Counted from the stretch's first letter, positions 1-8,820 are shown. The stretch is DNA of 46,083 nt from Ignavibacteria bacterium RIFCSPLOWO2_12_FULL_56_21 (GCA_001802945.1 MHAK01000045.1:1932-48014), one strand, 5' to 3'. The notes: generated by a model from the sequence alone, not told the origin. Translations and numbers: made by a program.

Positions 1-50
1 ATACAAACGCCCCGGCCTCTCCCGGGAGTGGGCTCGGCCGTGGGCAAGCG

Positions 51-119
51 AAACCCTGTGGGTTTGAATAAAGCCCGAAGGGCTTCCTGTTTGCCTAGAG
101 GCGGAGGATTTATCCTCCG
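51..119. repeat. three short intergenic palindromes
   Basis: Three adjacent inverted repeats lie downstream of the first gene: AAACCCTGTGGGTTT (51-65), AAGCCCGAAGGGCTT (71-85) and CGGAGGATTTATCCTCCG (102-119). None is followed by a clear T-run, so they are not convincing intrinsic terminators. The first resembles the CCC-GT-GGG palindromes near 24.8 and 25.4 kb and may belong to the same family. Nothing coding is visible in 1-168. Confidence 0.5.
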
Positions 120-168
120 AAACGCGCAATTCACATTACATGTCGTTCGGTAGATTGATCCGCCGACA

Positions 169-1389
169 TTACCTGATGTATACGATCTTGTGTTTTGCCG
201 TCAGTCCTGCGGATTCCAGCCGTACAATATAGATACCGGTCGATAAGCGCGAGGCATTGAAACTCCGCCGATATGCGCGGCCCGACTCAGCCTCACCCTC
301 GAATAACGTGGCCATCTCGCGGCCAAGGACGTCGAAGACTTTCATCGTTGCATGTCCGGGGACTGCAAGAGAGAATTCGATCGTCGTCTCCGGATTGAAC
401 GGATTCGGATACGGATCTCCGAGCGAAAAGGCCTCCGGCGCCAATCCAAGCTCAACCTCGATCTCGCCGGAATAGGAGAATGCGCCGGAACGGTCGACTT
501 GCTTGAGACGATACGCTATGCGCTGAGCGCTTGGCGCAAAGCGCGTGGCGCTAGGCGTAGCATCCACAAAGCTGTATTCGCGCGGCGATGTGCTCGTCCC
601 CGCCCCCTCAACAAAGCCGATCTTGGTCCATGATTCCATCATTCCAACATTCCGCCTTTCTATTTCCCATCCTGCATTATCCGCCTCCGTCGCTGTTCTC
701 CACCGAAGCAATACTCCCTGCGGAATACTTGCCGCTGAGAATTCCACCATTTGTACCGGCAACGGTGCGGTCGCAGAACTGGGAATTTCCGTTATGGCCG
801 CTGCGGCAATGTGCGTGTAATCCGAGTTCGGACCGTTGTACGACGCCCGGACATACGTGGTTTCGTTTGCCGTCAGCGTCAACATGCCGTCCCCAGACCA
901 GGCCGCAGCATCAGTCATTCCGGCGGCGTACACCGTAACAGATCCCCACGCAAGCGCGAAGAGAATGTTTGTCGGTGATGCCGTTTCACGCACCACCAGT
1001 TGTCCCCCCGTCGCAGCCATTCCCGTCGTCATAGAAACGTCGCGCAGCACTTCAACGCTTCCCACCCGCACCGTGTCGCGCGTCGCCAGCAGAAGATGGC
1101 TTCGGGATACTATGATTGTCGTTGCGCTGAAGATCCTTCCGGCTGATCCGGTCGTCCCTCCCGCGGTGATGTACTTTACTTCGAAACCGTTGAGGTCAAT
1201 TGAACCGTCGGTAGCGTTGAAAAGGACCACGAATTCGTCCCCCGCTGCGCCGTATTCAGGAGACGCATGTGAGACCATGATGTCGCCCTGCGTCGGAACA
1301 GACTGACGCGACAGCGCACTGACAACGACCGAAAATGACAGAAATGCGATACGAAGGAGAGTGATCTCCTTTGGAATGAATACAGACAT
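169..1389 (-). CDS. secreted lamin-tail-domain protein with T9SS type A sorting domain
   Basis: A predicted secreted or cell-surface protein of 406 residues. It has an N-terminal hydrophobic signal segment (LLRIAFLSFSVVVSAL), then a region resembling a lamin-tail domain (about residues 30-180, with GDEFVVLFN and IDLNGFEVKY). A fibronectin-III-like stretch follows (LRWRTATEADNAGWEIERR), common in surface proteins of this group. The C-terminal ~80 residues are a type A sorting domain (YPNPFNPETTIEFSL, then VFDVLGREMATLFEG and a STGIYIVRL ending), which directs export by the type IX system. A longer frame opens at 1416, but I chose the ATG at 1389 because a G-rich Shine-Dalgarno-like run lies just upstream and the signal peptide then starts correctly. 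No type IX machinery genes lie in the window. The substrate or role is unknown. Confidence 0.85.
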   Translation of the reverse strand: MSVFIPKEITLLRIAFLSFSVVVSALSRQSVPTQGDIMVSHASPEYGAAGDEFVVLFNATDGSIDLNGFEVKYITAGGTTGSAGRIFSATTIIVSRSHLLLATRDTVRVGSVEVLRDVSMTTGMAATGGQLVVRETASPTNILFALAWGSVTVYAAGMTDAAAWSGDGMLTLTANETTYVRASYNGPNSDYTHIAAAAITEIPSSATAPLPVQMVEFSAASIPQGVLLRWRTATEADNAGWEIERRNVGMMESWTKIGFVEGAGTSTSPREYSFVDATPSATRFAPSAQRIAYRLKQVDRSGAFSYSGEIEVELGLAPEAFSLGDPYPNPFNPETTIEFSLAVPGHATMKVFDVLGREMATLFEGEAESGRAYRRSFNASRLSTGIYIVRLESAGLTAKHKIVYIR

Positions 1390-1776
1390 GACGACCCCCC
1401 TGCCCGGGCCGGGCAATGAATGTGTTTTGAAATGTCGGGGGATTGCTAAAGGTGGGCAGGGGCAACATCGGCAATGCGCGGGAGATTGTCAAGCGACTGA
1501 TCATTGAGATCAGGAGAGCGAAGTTGGTTAATTATCGATTGGAGAGCCAGGTTGGTTCATTGTCGGGCGGAGATCGGAATTGGTTACCTCGTGTTTGTTC
1601 AGTTCCGGGTGAATTGATGGGAAAACGAGGGGTGACGCGCCAGAGCAAGACATCCCGAGAAGAAAGCAAAACGGGCATTCTCCGGTGAAGGAGCCTGCCC
1701 GTCTTGAAAGTCCCAGGATACTACAATTCCCAAAACGAAATCTTTGCGTCCCTGCGTCTCTGCGAGAGTTCTTCTT
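1390..1776. other. intergenic region with a 28-bp degenerate tandem repeat
   Basis: I see no convincing gene here. The one recognisable structure is a degenerate tandem repeat: TTGGTT recurs at 1524, 1552 and 1580, exactly 28 bp apart, and the first two units also share ATT-TCG and GGAGA segments. Just before the CTAG element is a run of words (TTTGCGTCCCTGCGTCTCTG, from 1743) like one arm of the periodic inverted repeats found elsewhere in the window. I could not find a convincing partner arm. Confidence 0.4.
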
Positions 1777-1884
1777 CTAGTGCCGTTTCCAATAATTAAC
1801 CTTGCATTCCACTTGATTTAAAGCATTGGAAACGTGCACTAGTGCTCGCTCCCACACAAACTTTAATAGTGGGAGCGGCACTAG
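1777..1884. mobile_element. twin-stem-loop CTAG element, copy 1
   Basis: A 108-bp element made of two adjacent stem-loops that share a central CTAG (1839-1842). Stem A pairs CGTTTCCAAT with ATTGGAAACG around a ~29-nt loop. Stem B pairs CGCTCCCAC with GTGGGAGCG across a short A/T-rich loop. Both ends and the middle carry CTAGTGC or its complement. It is about 106/108 identical to the copy at 16901-17008. The right-hand CTAG supplies the TAG stop codon of the coiled-coil gene that ends at 1881. Restoring an empty site by removing one CTAG and the core would leave that stop codon unchanged, which fits insertion with a 4-bp CTAG target duplication. It encodes nothing, so any movement would need a transposase supplied in trans. 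Confidence 0.8.
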
Positions 1885-3155
1885 GAAGTCGGTGGCAGAG
1901 GCCGGCGCTTGAGCTGCGTGTACGCCACCGCCAGTATTGCCACAATGGCGATGAAGATGAACAGATACGTCACGGGGGATGTGGGCGTCACGGACGACTT
2001 CCACGATTCCACCTTCTCCTCCAGCGTCCGCTGCTGTTCCGGCGTCAGGTCGCCTCGAGAAACCATCAGCGGCATCCACGCTGCGCGCACTTCCTCGATC
2101 CATGCCGATTGGAACGATTCAAAAGTCCTCTTATTCTCGTCCCCCGGACGCTCGACCACCATCTGCGAATCAATGTAGGCCGTGAGGTTTGCGGCGAACT
2201 CGGAGCCGTTCATGAACTGACTCACGGCGATTTGCCGGGACGTGAACGCAGCGTTCAGTCCGCGCCAGTACGCCTCAGCAGCTCTTGCCGACCAGGCTTT
2301 GAGCAGCGTATCCACTGCAGCCAGCTCTTTCGCGCGATTCTTGTTGTTCACATACAGCAACGTCAGCTTCGGTCCAAGTCCCCTCCACTGCGCCTCGAAT
2401 TTGTTCTGCTCAGACAATACGGAGGCCAGGTCCGTTCCTTTCAGCTCCGTTCGGGACAAGAAGCGGAGGTTGCTCTCGATAGAGCTCTTGATGCCCTGGA
2501 CGACGTTATTCCGGTCGAGCTTCATCACAAGGCCCCGCTTCTCCGAGTCCCCCATCTGCGCGATCTCTTTGTCGTACTGCATGAACATGCTGTCGACGAG
2601 GGCGAAGATCAGCTCATCCCGCTCGCGCAATCCCTGTTGGAGCTTGCCGATGACCCCTTTGAGTGAGTCGATCATGGTGTTCGTCGCCATGCCCGCGGCG
2701 CTCAGGCCTTTGACGTTTGCCGACATCCGCTCGATATCCGCCATCAATTGTGTGTTGTCCTCGCTCAACCGTTCCACTTGCGACGACAGCGCCCGCACCT
2801 GCGTTTCCAGGTCTGCGATCCGGCTCACCTGCGACTCGATCACCCCCAGCTTGTCCTGGTTCAACCGAAGCTGCACGCGAAGACGGGTGATCCGTTCCTC
2901 GAAGTTTTCGCCATACAACGACTTGTCGAGCAGTTCCCGGTCGATGGCATACACTTCGTGCATGTGATCGATCGTTACCGAAATGTCGGCGCAATCCTGC
3001 ACGGTCCGTGCGGAATCGATCAGCTTCTGCAACTCCTTCGATTCTCTTTCAAAACTGCGGACGACCTCGAAATCGGATCGCTCTTGCGCTGCAAGCGTAC
3101 CCGTGAAGACGAGCACGAGCACGGCCGCTGCCAGCATTGAACCTGCGCGTTTCAT
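1881..3155 (-). CDS. secreted coiled-coil protein with C-terminal membrane anchor, unknown function
   Basis: I do not recognise a named family in this 424-residue protein. It begins with a signal peptide (MLAAAVLVLVFTGTLAAQ). A long heptad-like coiled coil follows around residues 85-185 (RIADLETQVRALSSQVERL and similar). After a less repetitive middle section, a single hydrophobic helix (TYLFIFIAIVAILAVAYTQ) lies near the C-terminus, followed by a basic tail (LKRRPLPPTS). The likely topology is a periplasmic coiled coil anchored in the inner membrane by its C-terminus. It starts 14 bp downstream of a lipoprotein gene in the same direction, so the two are probably one operon and may act together at the envelope. 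Its stop codon lies inside the terminal CTAG of the adjacent repeat element. Confidence 0.75.
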   Translation of the reverse strand: MKRAGSMLAAAVLVLVFTGTLAAQERSDFEVVRSFERESKELQKLIDSARTVQDCADISVTIDHMHEVYAIDRELLDKSLYGENFEERITRLRVQLRLNQDKLGVIESQVSRIADLETQVRALSSQVERLSEDNTQLMADIERMSANVKGLSAAGMATNTMIDSLKGVIGKLQQGLRERDELIFALVDSMFMQYDKEIAQMGDSEKRGLVMKLDRNNVVQGIKSSIESNLRFLSRTELKGTDLASVLSEQNKFEAQWRGLGPKLTLLYVNNKNRAKELAAVDTLLKAWSARAAEAYWRGLNAAFTSRQIAVSQFMNGSEFAANLTAYIDSQMVVERPGDENKRTFESFQSAWIEEVRAAWMPLMVSRGDLTPEQQRTLEEKVESWKSSVTPTSPVTYLFIFIAIVAILAVAYTQLKRRPLPPTS

Positions 3156-3169
3156 GTGCCGTCTCCTGT

Positions 3170-3616
3170 TTACTTGGGTTGTTGTTGAATACCGTCGCGC
3201 GTGAGCAGGACGGGTTTTTCACGGCCATTGATCAGCTGGATATACGGTATCCGCTGGTTGAACGCCGGATTGGCCATGCCGGCTTCATTGATCATGATCT
3301 TGTTCGTTTGTTCAAGTCCGGCGTTGCCGTGCACAAACACGTAGACGTGCTTGAACTTCGGGCCGGTGACGAAGTAGTTCCCTGAACGGTCACGGATGAC
3401 GCGGAACGTCTTGCCCGATATGTTGACGGAATCCTGGAGCTCGTCGAACATCAGCGGCTTGACGTTAAAGGCCATATGGTAGCGGTCTTCCTTTACCATG
3501 CCTGCGTTGTCGGCGGTCAGCTCCGACTCCACCGGCCAGGAGAAATCTGCGGGGACGAGAGTCAGCGTCGAGCATCCGACGGCAGTCAGCAGCGCGATAG
3601 CAGCAAGCTGTTTCAT
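3170..3616 (-). CDS. putative lipoprotein, unknown function
   Basis: A 148-residue protein with a short lipoprotein signal: MKQLAAIALLTAVGC, where LTAVGC is a good lipobox and the Cys would be lipidated. I assign no further domain. The mature part is hydrophilic with a few short beta-like segments (HVYVFVHGNAG, RIPYIQLINGREKPVLL). A longer frame opens at 3676, but the ATG at 3616 places the lipobox correctly and has GGAG upstream. It lies 14 bp before the coiled-coil membrane protein gene, so a shared operon and shared envelope role are likely but unproven. Confidence 0.7.
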   Translation of the reverse strand: MKQLAAIALLTAVGCSTLTLVPADFSWPVESELTADNAGMVKEDRYHMAFNVKPLMFDELQDSVNISGKTFRVIRDRSGNYFVTGPKFKHVYVFVHGNAGLEQTNKIMINEAGMANPAFNQRIPYIQLINGREKPVLLTRDGIQQQPK

Positions 3617-3680
3617 TGGGGAACTCCGGGACATTGTGAGGGCTATGCGAAAAGGTTTTTGTGCGTCTTTAGTCAAAGAT

Positions 3681-3760
3681 CCACCACGAAGAAACAGGAA
3701 GGTCTTGTTGGCATCGAAACATTCCTTTTTTTCGTGCCCCTTAGTGTACCTTCGTGGACC
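3681..3760. repeat. periodic inverted repeat, CACGAAG type
   Basis: Left arm CCACCACGAAGAAACAGG and a right arm containing TTCGTG, TTAGTG and CTTCGTGG words form an imperfect long inverted repeat between the lipoprotein gene start and msrQ. This is the weakest of the three CACGAAG-type copies in the window (others at 12752 and 32606). The rest of 3617-3882 shows no gene. Confidence 0.55.
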
Positions 3761-3882
3761 CTTCTTTCAATCCCTTGCTCTACTCAGCCCTGCGAATGTA
3801 GAAAACCCTGCCCGTGGAAGCAAGCGAAGGTGACGACGAACACGAATCTGAAGAGGATTTACCATGGCTCGCGTTGACAAGT

Positions 3883-4563
3883 CTATTGCCGGGAATCGAC
3901 GGGGAGTGACGCGGCGGGCGGAACCGACGAAGCCTTTGCCGCTTCGCGGCGAGCATACCTTCCACGGACAAACACCACGATCCTGTATCCCAGCAACACA
4001 GCGACGATGGCGCCGTACGTTAGCGGACGTTGAAGGTCCGCTTTCACAAGCCACAGGTAATGGATCACGCCGCAGATGGCGGTGACATACACCAGGCGAT
4101 GGAGTCGTTTCCAGTTCTTTCCCCCGACCCACTTCGTCATTCGGTCGGTCGACGTGAGGGCGAGCGGCAGCATGAGCGACCATGCGGTGAAGCCCACGAT
4201 GATGAACCGCCGTTTCGTCAGGTCGTCCGCAATGTCCCCCCATTCGAAAAACTTATCGAAGTAGAGATACGTCATCAGGTGCATAGTCCCGTAGAAGAAC
4301 GCATAGACGCCCGACATCCGGCGAAGCCGGGAGAATCCGCTCCAACCGGTGATCTTCCGGAGCGGAGTCATCGTCAGCGTTATGACGATCATCCTCAGCG
4401 TCCAGGTCCCGGTTGTATCCGTGATATCGTCGAGCGGATTGACGGAAAGATTGTCGGTGTAGTAATTGTAGAGGAGGAAAAGGAACGGCGTCGCCGCCAG
4501 AAAGAACGCGAGCGGCTTGAGGAGGAAACGGAAAGAATCGAAGCGCCGAGGGGGTGAAGCCAT
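3883..4563 (-). CDS. msrQ: MsrQ, heme-binding membrane subunit of methionine sulfoxide reductase
   Basis: A 226-residue integral membrane protein of the ferric-reductase-like transmembrane family. It fits MsrQ (YedZ), which passes electrons from the quinone pool to periplasmic MsrP for repair of oxidised methionines. About five or six hydrophobic helices are visible. The likely heme-ligand histidines are in YGTMHLMTYLYF and in LHRLVYVTAICGVIHYLW. Family-typical segments include MTPLRKITGW and RRMSGVYAFFY. The length matches the usual ~200-220 residues. It follows msrP with a 14-bp gap, the standard msrPQ order. The C-terminal ~25 residues are basic and poorly conserved. Confidence 0.92.
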   Translation of the reverse strand: MASPPRRFDSFRFLLKPLAFFLAATPFLFLLYNYYTDNLSVNPLDDITDTTGTWTLRMIVITLTMTPLRKITGWSGFSRLRRMSGVYAFFYGTMHLMTYLYFDKFFEWGDIADDLTKRRFIIVGFTAWSLMLPLALTSTDRMTKWVGGKNWKRLHRLVYVTAICGVIHYLWLVKADLQRPLTYGAIVAVLLGYRIVVFVRGRYARREAAKASSVPPAASLPVDSRQ

Positions 4564-4577
4564 TACTCTCTCCGCCC

Positions 4578-5525
4578 TCAGTAGTTCTGTTTCAGGTCCA
4601 TGCCTGCATACATCGAAGCCACCTGTTCGGCATAGCCATTGAACGGCAGCGTCTTCCGCTTTCCGAACTCTCCGATCCGCCGTTCAGTTTTCTGGCTCCA
4701 TCGGGGATGGTCCACGTCGGGATTGACGTTCGAATAGAACCCGTATTCGTTCGGCGCCGCGATGTTCCATGTCGTCGGAGGTTCCTGTTCGACGAACGAG
4801 ATCCGGACGATAGATTTGATCCCTTTGAACCCGTACTTCCAGGGAGTCACCAGCCGCAACGGAGCGCCATTCTGATTCGGGAGGTCTTTGCCGTAGAGAC
4901 CCGTTGCCAACAGCGTAAGCGGATGCATCGCCTCGTCCATGCGCAATCCTTCCACATACGGCCATTGCAGGTACGGACGCCGTTGTCCGACCATCTCGTC
5001 CGGCCGATACACCGTCTCGAACGCCACATACTTCGCTTTCGGCAAAGGCTGTGCTTTCTTCATAATGTCCGCAAGCATCACGCCGCGCCAGGGAATAACC
5101 ATGGACCATCCTTCGACGCAGCGCATGCGATAGATCCGGTCCTCCTGTGTCAGCCCTTTGAGCAGATCGTCCAGTGCGAAGGTTGCCGGCTTCTTCACAA
5201 GTCCGTCAATTTTCACTGTCCAAGGCCTTGGCTTGAAGCTTCCTGCATTCTCCTCCGGATCGCTCTTGTCCGTGCCGAATTCGTAAAAATTGTTGTACGT
5301 CGTAATCTCTTTGAAGGTGCTCGGCTTTTCGTCCGTGTCATTTGGACCCTTCTTTCCTTGAGGCCATCGGTCCTGCGGGGGAACTACGCCTCCCCCCAGC
5401 AAGGACGGCGATACCATGCTCACGCCGGCAAGCCCAACCATGCCCAGCCATGATCGGCGGGTATAATACTGCGATTCGGGCGTGATTTCGGAGGAAGGGA
5501 CCCTGGGGATTTTATTGAAAGACAT
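4578..5525 (-). CDS. msrP: MsrP, periplasmic molybdopterin methionine-sulfoxide reductase catalytic subunit
   Basis: A 315-residue molybdenum-cofactor protein of the sulfite-oxidase fold that reduces methionine sulfoxide in periplasmic proteins. A twin-arginine signal is present ([15 protein letters not shown]), so it should be exported folded by Tat. The Mo-ligand cysteine is in [13 protein letters not shown], a family hallmark, and [20 protein letters not shown] is the conserved cofactor-binding stretch. The start is supported by a strong AGGAGG eight bases upstream. It is the first gene of the msrPQ pair, upstream of msrQ. Confidence 0.93.
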   Translation of the reverse strand: MSFNKIPRVPSSEITPESQYYTRRSWLGMVGLAGVSMVSPSLLGGGVVPPQDRWPQGKKGPNDTDEKPSTFKEITTYNNFYEFGTDKSDPEENAGSFKPRPWTVKIDGLVKKPATFALDDLLKGLTQEDRIYRMRCVEGWSMVIPWRGVMLADIMKKAQPLPKAKYVAFETVYRPDEMVGQRRPYLQWPYVEGLRMDEAMHPLTLLATGLYGKDLPNQNGAPLRLVTPWKYGFKGIKSIVRISFVEQEPPTTWNIAAPNEYGFYSNVNPDVDHPRWSQKTERRIGEFGKRKTLPFNGYAEQVASMYAGMDLKQNY

Positions 5526-5659
5526 GGGACAACCTCCTGAAACGACTTGACAATTTCGAATTTCGGATTGCGGATTGTGGATTATCTCAGACGGATCTGC
5601 TTATGTATTGACCCTTTCCTACTTCTACCTCCTGGTTTCTTTTTCCTTTTTCCTGCTCC

Positions 5660-7264
5660 TCACACCTTCTCCTGCTTCCACCATCGCGTAACAACCTCCT
5701 CGATCTTCGTCCTCGCTTCGCTCTGTTTCCACTTCTCATAGAACTTGATATCGGCCGAGTCGGGTTCCGGGCTCGGGAAATCGATCTGCACCCGCAACGG
5801 CATCGAGATCGCATCTCCGACGATCAGCGATTCCCCCTGCCTCAGCGAGGGAAGCACGTCGGTCAGACTCGCAAACGTGTCCGGCACCAGCTTGCTCACG
5901 TAGGCCTGATCGAGCGGGTTCGTCAGACGGAGGATGACGTAGTTATTGCATTGCGACAAGATCGTCTCGGAGACCTCCACCGGACGCTGGCTGACGACCA
6001 TGCAGCTCACACCGTATTTGCGCCCCTCCTTCGCGATCCGTTCGACCGTTCGCCGCGCGGCCGTGGTCGATGTGCCGCTGGCCGGCAGATAGTTATGCGC
6101 TTCCTCGAACACCAGGAGAATGGGGAAGTCGCGTCGGTTCGGATTCCAGAAGTTGAAGTCGAAGATCATCCTGGCCAGCAGCGATACGATCGTATTCACG
6201 ATGTCGAATGGAACGCCGCTCAGGTCGAGAATAGTCACTTGCGCCGACCCGTCCGCGCCAAGGATCTTTGACAACAGGTCGTTCAGCGACGACGACGTGA
6301 TGTATTTCTTCGGACGGAACATGAATGCGTAGCGGGGGTCGTTCAGTTTGCCGTCGAGACGCACCAGGAACCGCGTGAACTTGCCGTAAAATGGGCCTTC
6401 CTTCGATCCGCCCCCCATCGTGATCTTCTCCGTGTCCATGTATTGCATCTTCGCCCGAATCTCGCTCAGGTCGAAGTAGACAGGCGTGTCGATCGTGATC
6501 AGGGTGGACATTTCCGGGTTCTTCCCCTTTTTCGATGCAACGACGAGGTCCCGAAGCACGGTGATCTGGCTCGAGGCATTCTCGTCCTTTTCATCCACGA
6601 ACATTTCACGAAGCTCGTCGAAGTTCATCAGCCAGAACGGGAGCTCGAACTCCGCAATGTCCAGATGATTGCAGTTCCCCTCGAACGCCTTCTCGTATTC
6701 GTTGTGGATGTCGAGGATGATGATGTTCGTATCGGGGTACTTCGTCACTTTTTGGAGGATGGACGCGACCGTGCACGATTTTCCCGAGCCGCTGGAGCCG
6801 AGGACGGCGATGTGCTTGCCGAAGAATTTGTTCGCGTCCAGATAGGCCCGCTGGTTTTCGAACAGCGACACGAGCCCGACCGAAAATCCGTAGCGCTGGA
6901 AAACCGAAAAGGCGACGGCGAGGTCGCCGTCTTCGGCGATGTAGACGGGCGAATCGACGACGGGGAACACGGAAACGCCGCGCTCATAGCGTCCTCCTTT
7001 AACCGTTCCGATGAGCGATGCCATCATCCGGTATCGCTGCGCAGGCTGGCCGTTGATCTCGACGTCCTCCTTGAGGAAATCGGAGACCATACCGATGAGC
7101 ACGAGCGACCCCATTGGTATGAGGACATACGTGCCGATCTGTCCGATGAAGTACGTCTTGCCGTTCAGGTCGCGTTTGAGAGACTTGATGTTGGCGTCGA
7201 TGAGAATATCGATCGTGCCGGTGGAGACGTGCTGCACGAGACCGATGAATTTTTGCTCTACCAT
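5660..7264 (-). CDS. HerA-like ATP-binding protein (DUF87/COG0433)
   Basis: A 534-residue ATPase of the HerA/FtsK superfamily, predicted to be a ring-forming DNA translocase. Residues ~1-115 look like the HAS beta-barrel. Walker A is GSSGSGKSC (~156-164) and Walker B is ILLVFEEAH (~382-390). The conserved GRKYGVSCMVVSQRP segment lies between Walker B and the C-terminal clamp. HerA proteins usually partner with the NurA nuclease in end resection, or with SIR2 or DUF4297 effectors in phage defence. No such partner is adjacent here: upstream is a signalling phosphatase (80-bp gap) and downstream the msr pair. The DNA function is therefore family-based inference. Confidence 0.85.
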   Translation of the reverse strand: MVEQKFIGLVQHVSTGTIDILIDANIKSLKRDLNGKTYFIGQIGTYVLIPMGSLVLIGMVSDFLKEDVEINGQPAQRYRMMASLIGTVKGGRYERGVSVFPVVDSPVYIAEDGDLAVAFSVFQRYGFSVGLVSLFENQRAYLDANKFFGKHIAVLGSSGSGKSCTVASILQKVTKYPDTNIIILDIHNEYEKAFEGNCNHLDIAEFELPFWLMNFDELREMFVDEKDENASSQITVLRDLVVASKKGKNPEMSTLITIDTPVYFDLSEIRAKMQYMDTEKITMGGGSKEGPFYGKFTRFLVRLDGKLNDPRYAFMFRPKKYITSSSLNDLLSKILGADGSAQVTILDLSGVPFDIVNTIVSLLARMIFDFNFWNPNRRDFPILLVFEEAHNYLPASGTSTTAARRTVERIAKEGRKYGVSCMVVSQRPVEVSETILSQCNNYVILRLTNPLDQAYVSKLVPDTFASLTDVLPSLRQGESLIVGDAISMPLRVQIDFPSPEPDSADIKFYEKWKQSEARTKIEEVVTRWWKQEKV

Positions 7265-7345
7265 GGTGACCGCCTTTCAATGTGAACAGCCAGGATCATT
7301 TCGGAATGCGGATTTCGGGATATCGGATGAAATGGCGACCTGAAC

Positions 7346-8578
7346 TCATTCCACGCGTTTAACGACAACCACCGTCTTATCATCTGCCGGCTCTGCCAAT
7401 CGCTCGTGCGTGCGCACATCCACCATCAGTCGCTCGCAGAAGTCGCGCGACGACAGCTCGTGATGAGCCTCGAGAAATCTGTGCAGCCTCGGTTCTCCAT
7501 ACTCCCGACCATCAGGGTCGCGTGCTTCGGAAATGCCGTCCGTATAGATGACGAGCATATCGCCGACGGCGAGGATTGCATTCTCCACCCGGAAGGTCTC
7601 TTGCGGAAAGGGTCCCAAAATCTGTCCAGTCGGCTTGAGCTCTTCGAGCGCCTTGTCCGCCACGTGCCAAACGAGCGGGCTGTTGTGGCCTGCGTTCGAA
7701 TACAGTATAACACCTCGGGCATTGTCGGTCAATTCCAGGAAGAACATCGTGACAAACTGTTCTTCCGTGAAGGACCGGTGGACGAGCTTGTTGATGCGGG
7801 TCATGAGCGTGGAGATCTTCATGTGATGCGAGATTCCCATGCGGATGCCGCCGACGACATACAGCGCCTGGGCCGCGGCGCTGAAGCCTTTGCTGGCAGC
7901 GTCTCCGACCACTATCGACAGCCGGTCCGGATCGTCCTCCGTTTTTACATAGTCGAAGAAGTCGCCCCCAACGATGCGGGCGGCCTCCGAAACGCCATAG
8001 ATGTCGTAATGAAAGAACCGGCGTCCGGGATCGGGCAGGACGCTCTGCTGAATCGACCTTGCTTTGTCGATGTCCTTTTCCAGCGCTTTCGCACGCAGCT
8101 CGATCTTCCGATTGCGCAGCGAGTTCGTGACCGCGATCGAGATGATGTTCAGGTCCGACAGGATCGACTGATCGAGTGCATCGTAATTAAAGGCGAGCAC
8201 GTACTGGTAGACCGTTCCGTCACCCCACGCCGTCTTCTCGCCGACCCCTGTGGCCGAATACTTGACGATCCCTTTGCGGATCAGATACCGGTCCGTCTCA
8301 TTGGCGAGTATCGACCGCTGTTCTGCCAGCCACTGGAAGACGGGGTATTGCGAGACGGGAATCTTGTACCCGGATTCGAGCCTTTCGATCTCGCCAATCT
8401 GATGGATAAGCTTGTACGATTCCGCCGACGGCTCATATTGCCAGATCCGCCCGCCTTTGATCTGGATGTCCGGACTCTTGACGATCTCGTTGACGACGTG
8501 CTTGAGCAATTCCTTGTCGGTACGGAATTGGTCGGAGCCGAACGATTCGATGGTTCTATACAGCCTACGTAAGTTCAT
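7346..8578 (-). CDS. SpoIIE/RsbU-type PP2C serine/threonine phosphatase
   Basis: A 410-residue protein with an N-terminal region (~1-170) resembling a GAF-like sensor, a short coiled linker (ALEKDIDKARSIQQSVLPDP) and a C-terminal PP2C domain of the SpoIIE/RsbU class. IQQSVLP marks the usual start of this phosphatase domain. Metal-ligand aspartates are in GGDFFDYV, VGDAASKG and YTDGISEARD, and the domain ends with DDKTVVVVK. Such proteins dephosphorylate anti-anti-sigma factors to control partner-switching. No STAS or RsbW-like partner lies in the window, so the target is unknown. No membrane segment was seen, so it is probably cytosolic. Confidence 0.88.
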   Translation of the reverse strand: MNLRRLYRTIESFGSDQFRTDKELLKHVVNEIVKSPDIQIKGGRIWQYEPSAESYKLIHQIGEIERLESGYKIPVSQYPVFQWLAEQRSILANETDRYLIRKGIVKYSATGVGEKTAWGDGTVYQYVLAFNYDALDQSILSDLNIISIAVTNSLRNRKIELRAKALEKDIDKARSIQQSVLPDPGRRFFHYDIYGVSEAARIVGGDFFDYVKTEDDPDRLSIVVGDAASKGFSAAAQALYVVGGIRMGISHHMKISTLMTRINKLVHRSFTEEQFVTMFFLELTDNARGVILYSNAGHNSPLVWHVADKALEELKPTGQILGPFPQETFRVENAILAVGDMLVIYTDGISEARDPDGREYGEPRLHRFLEAHHELSSRDFCERLMVDVRTHERLAEPADDKTVVVVKRVE

Positions 8579-8820
8579 TACGGGGTGAAGCCAGGTGATT
8601 GCGAATTTCGAATTGTCAACTTGCCCGCCGAACTCGCGTCAGTGAGGCAGGCGGGTTGCGAATTGCGGATTAGCATGCATACGGCTGCTCGTGATTAAGC
8701 AATTGAAAATTGACGTTTGACTATTCAAAGTTTCATTCTTGAAAGTTGGCAGTTGATAACCTGCCCGGCATGTGAGTTATGTGAAGGCAGGCGGGTAGTC
8801 AGTTTGTTTCTCTCGACTGC
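8579..8820. repeat. intergenic region with two GC-rich stem-loop repeats
   Basis: No gene is visible. Two related stem-loops are present: 8617-8658 (TTGCCCGCC pairing with GGCAGGCGGGTT across a loop containing GTCAGTGA) and a variant at 8758-8798. A third copy in reverse orientation is at 24719-24758. Copy 1 and the reverse complement of copy 3 match over most of 42 bp, differing mainly in the loop. The first copy is embedded in degenerate AATTTCGAATT/GCGAATTGCGGATT words like those at 5550-5586 and 7300-7330. Confidence 0.55.

Noticed and set aside
1777-2103. A 108-codon minus-strand frame through the CTAG element
   Set aside because: It runs through the non-coding repeat and is out of frame with the coiled-coil gene on the same strand; no family similarity.
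5660-8578. HerA plus phosphatase as a phage-defence system
   Set aside because: No nuclease, SIR2 or other toxic effector domain is present, and the phosphatase fits ordinary partner-switch signalling.
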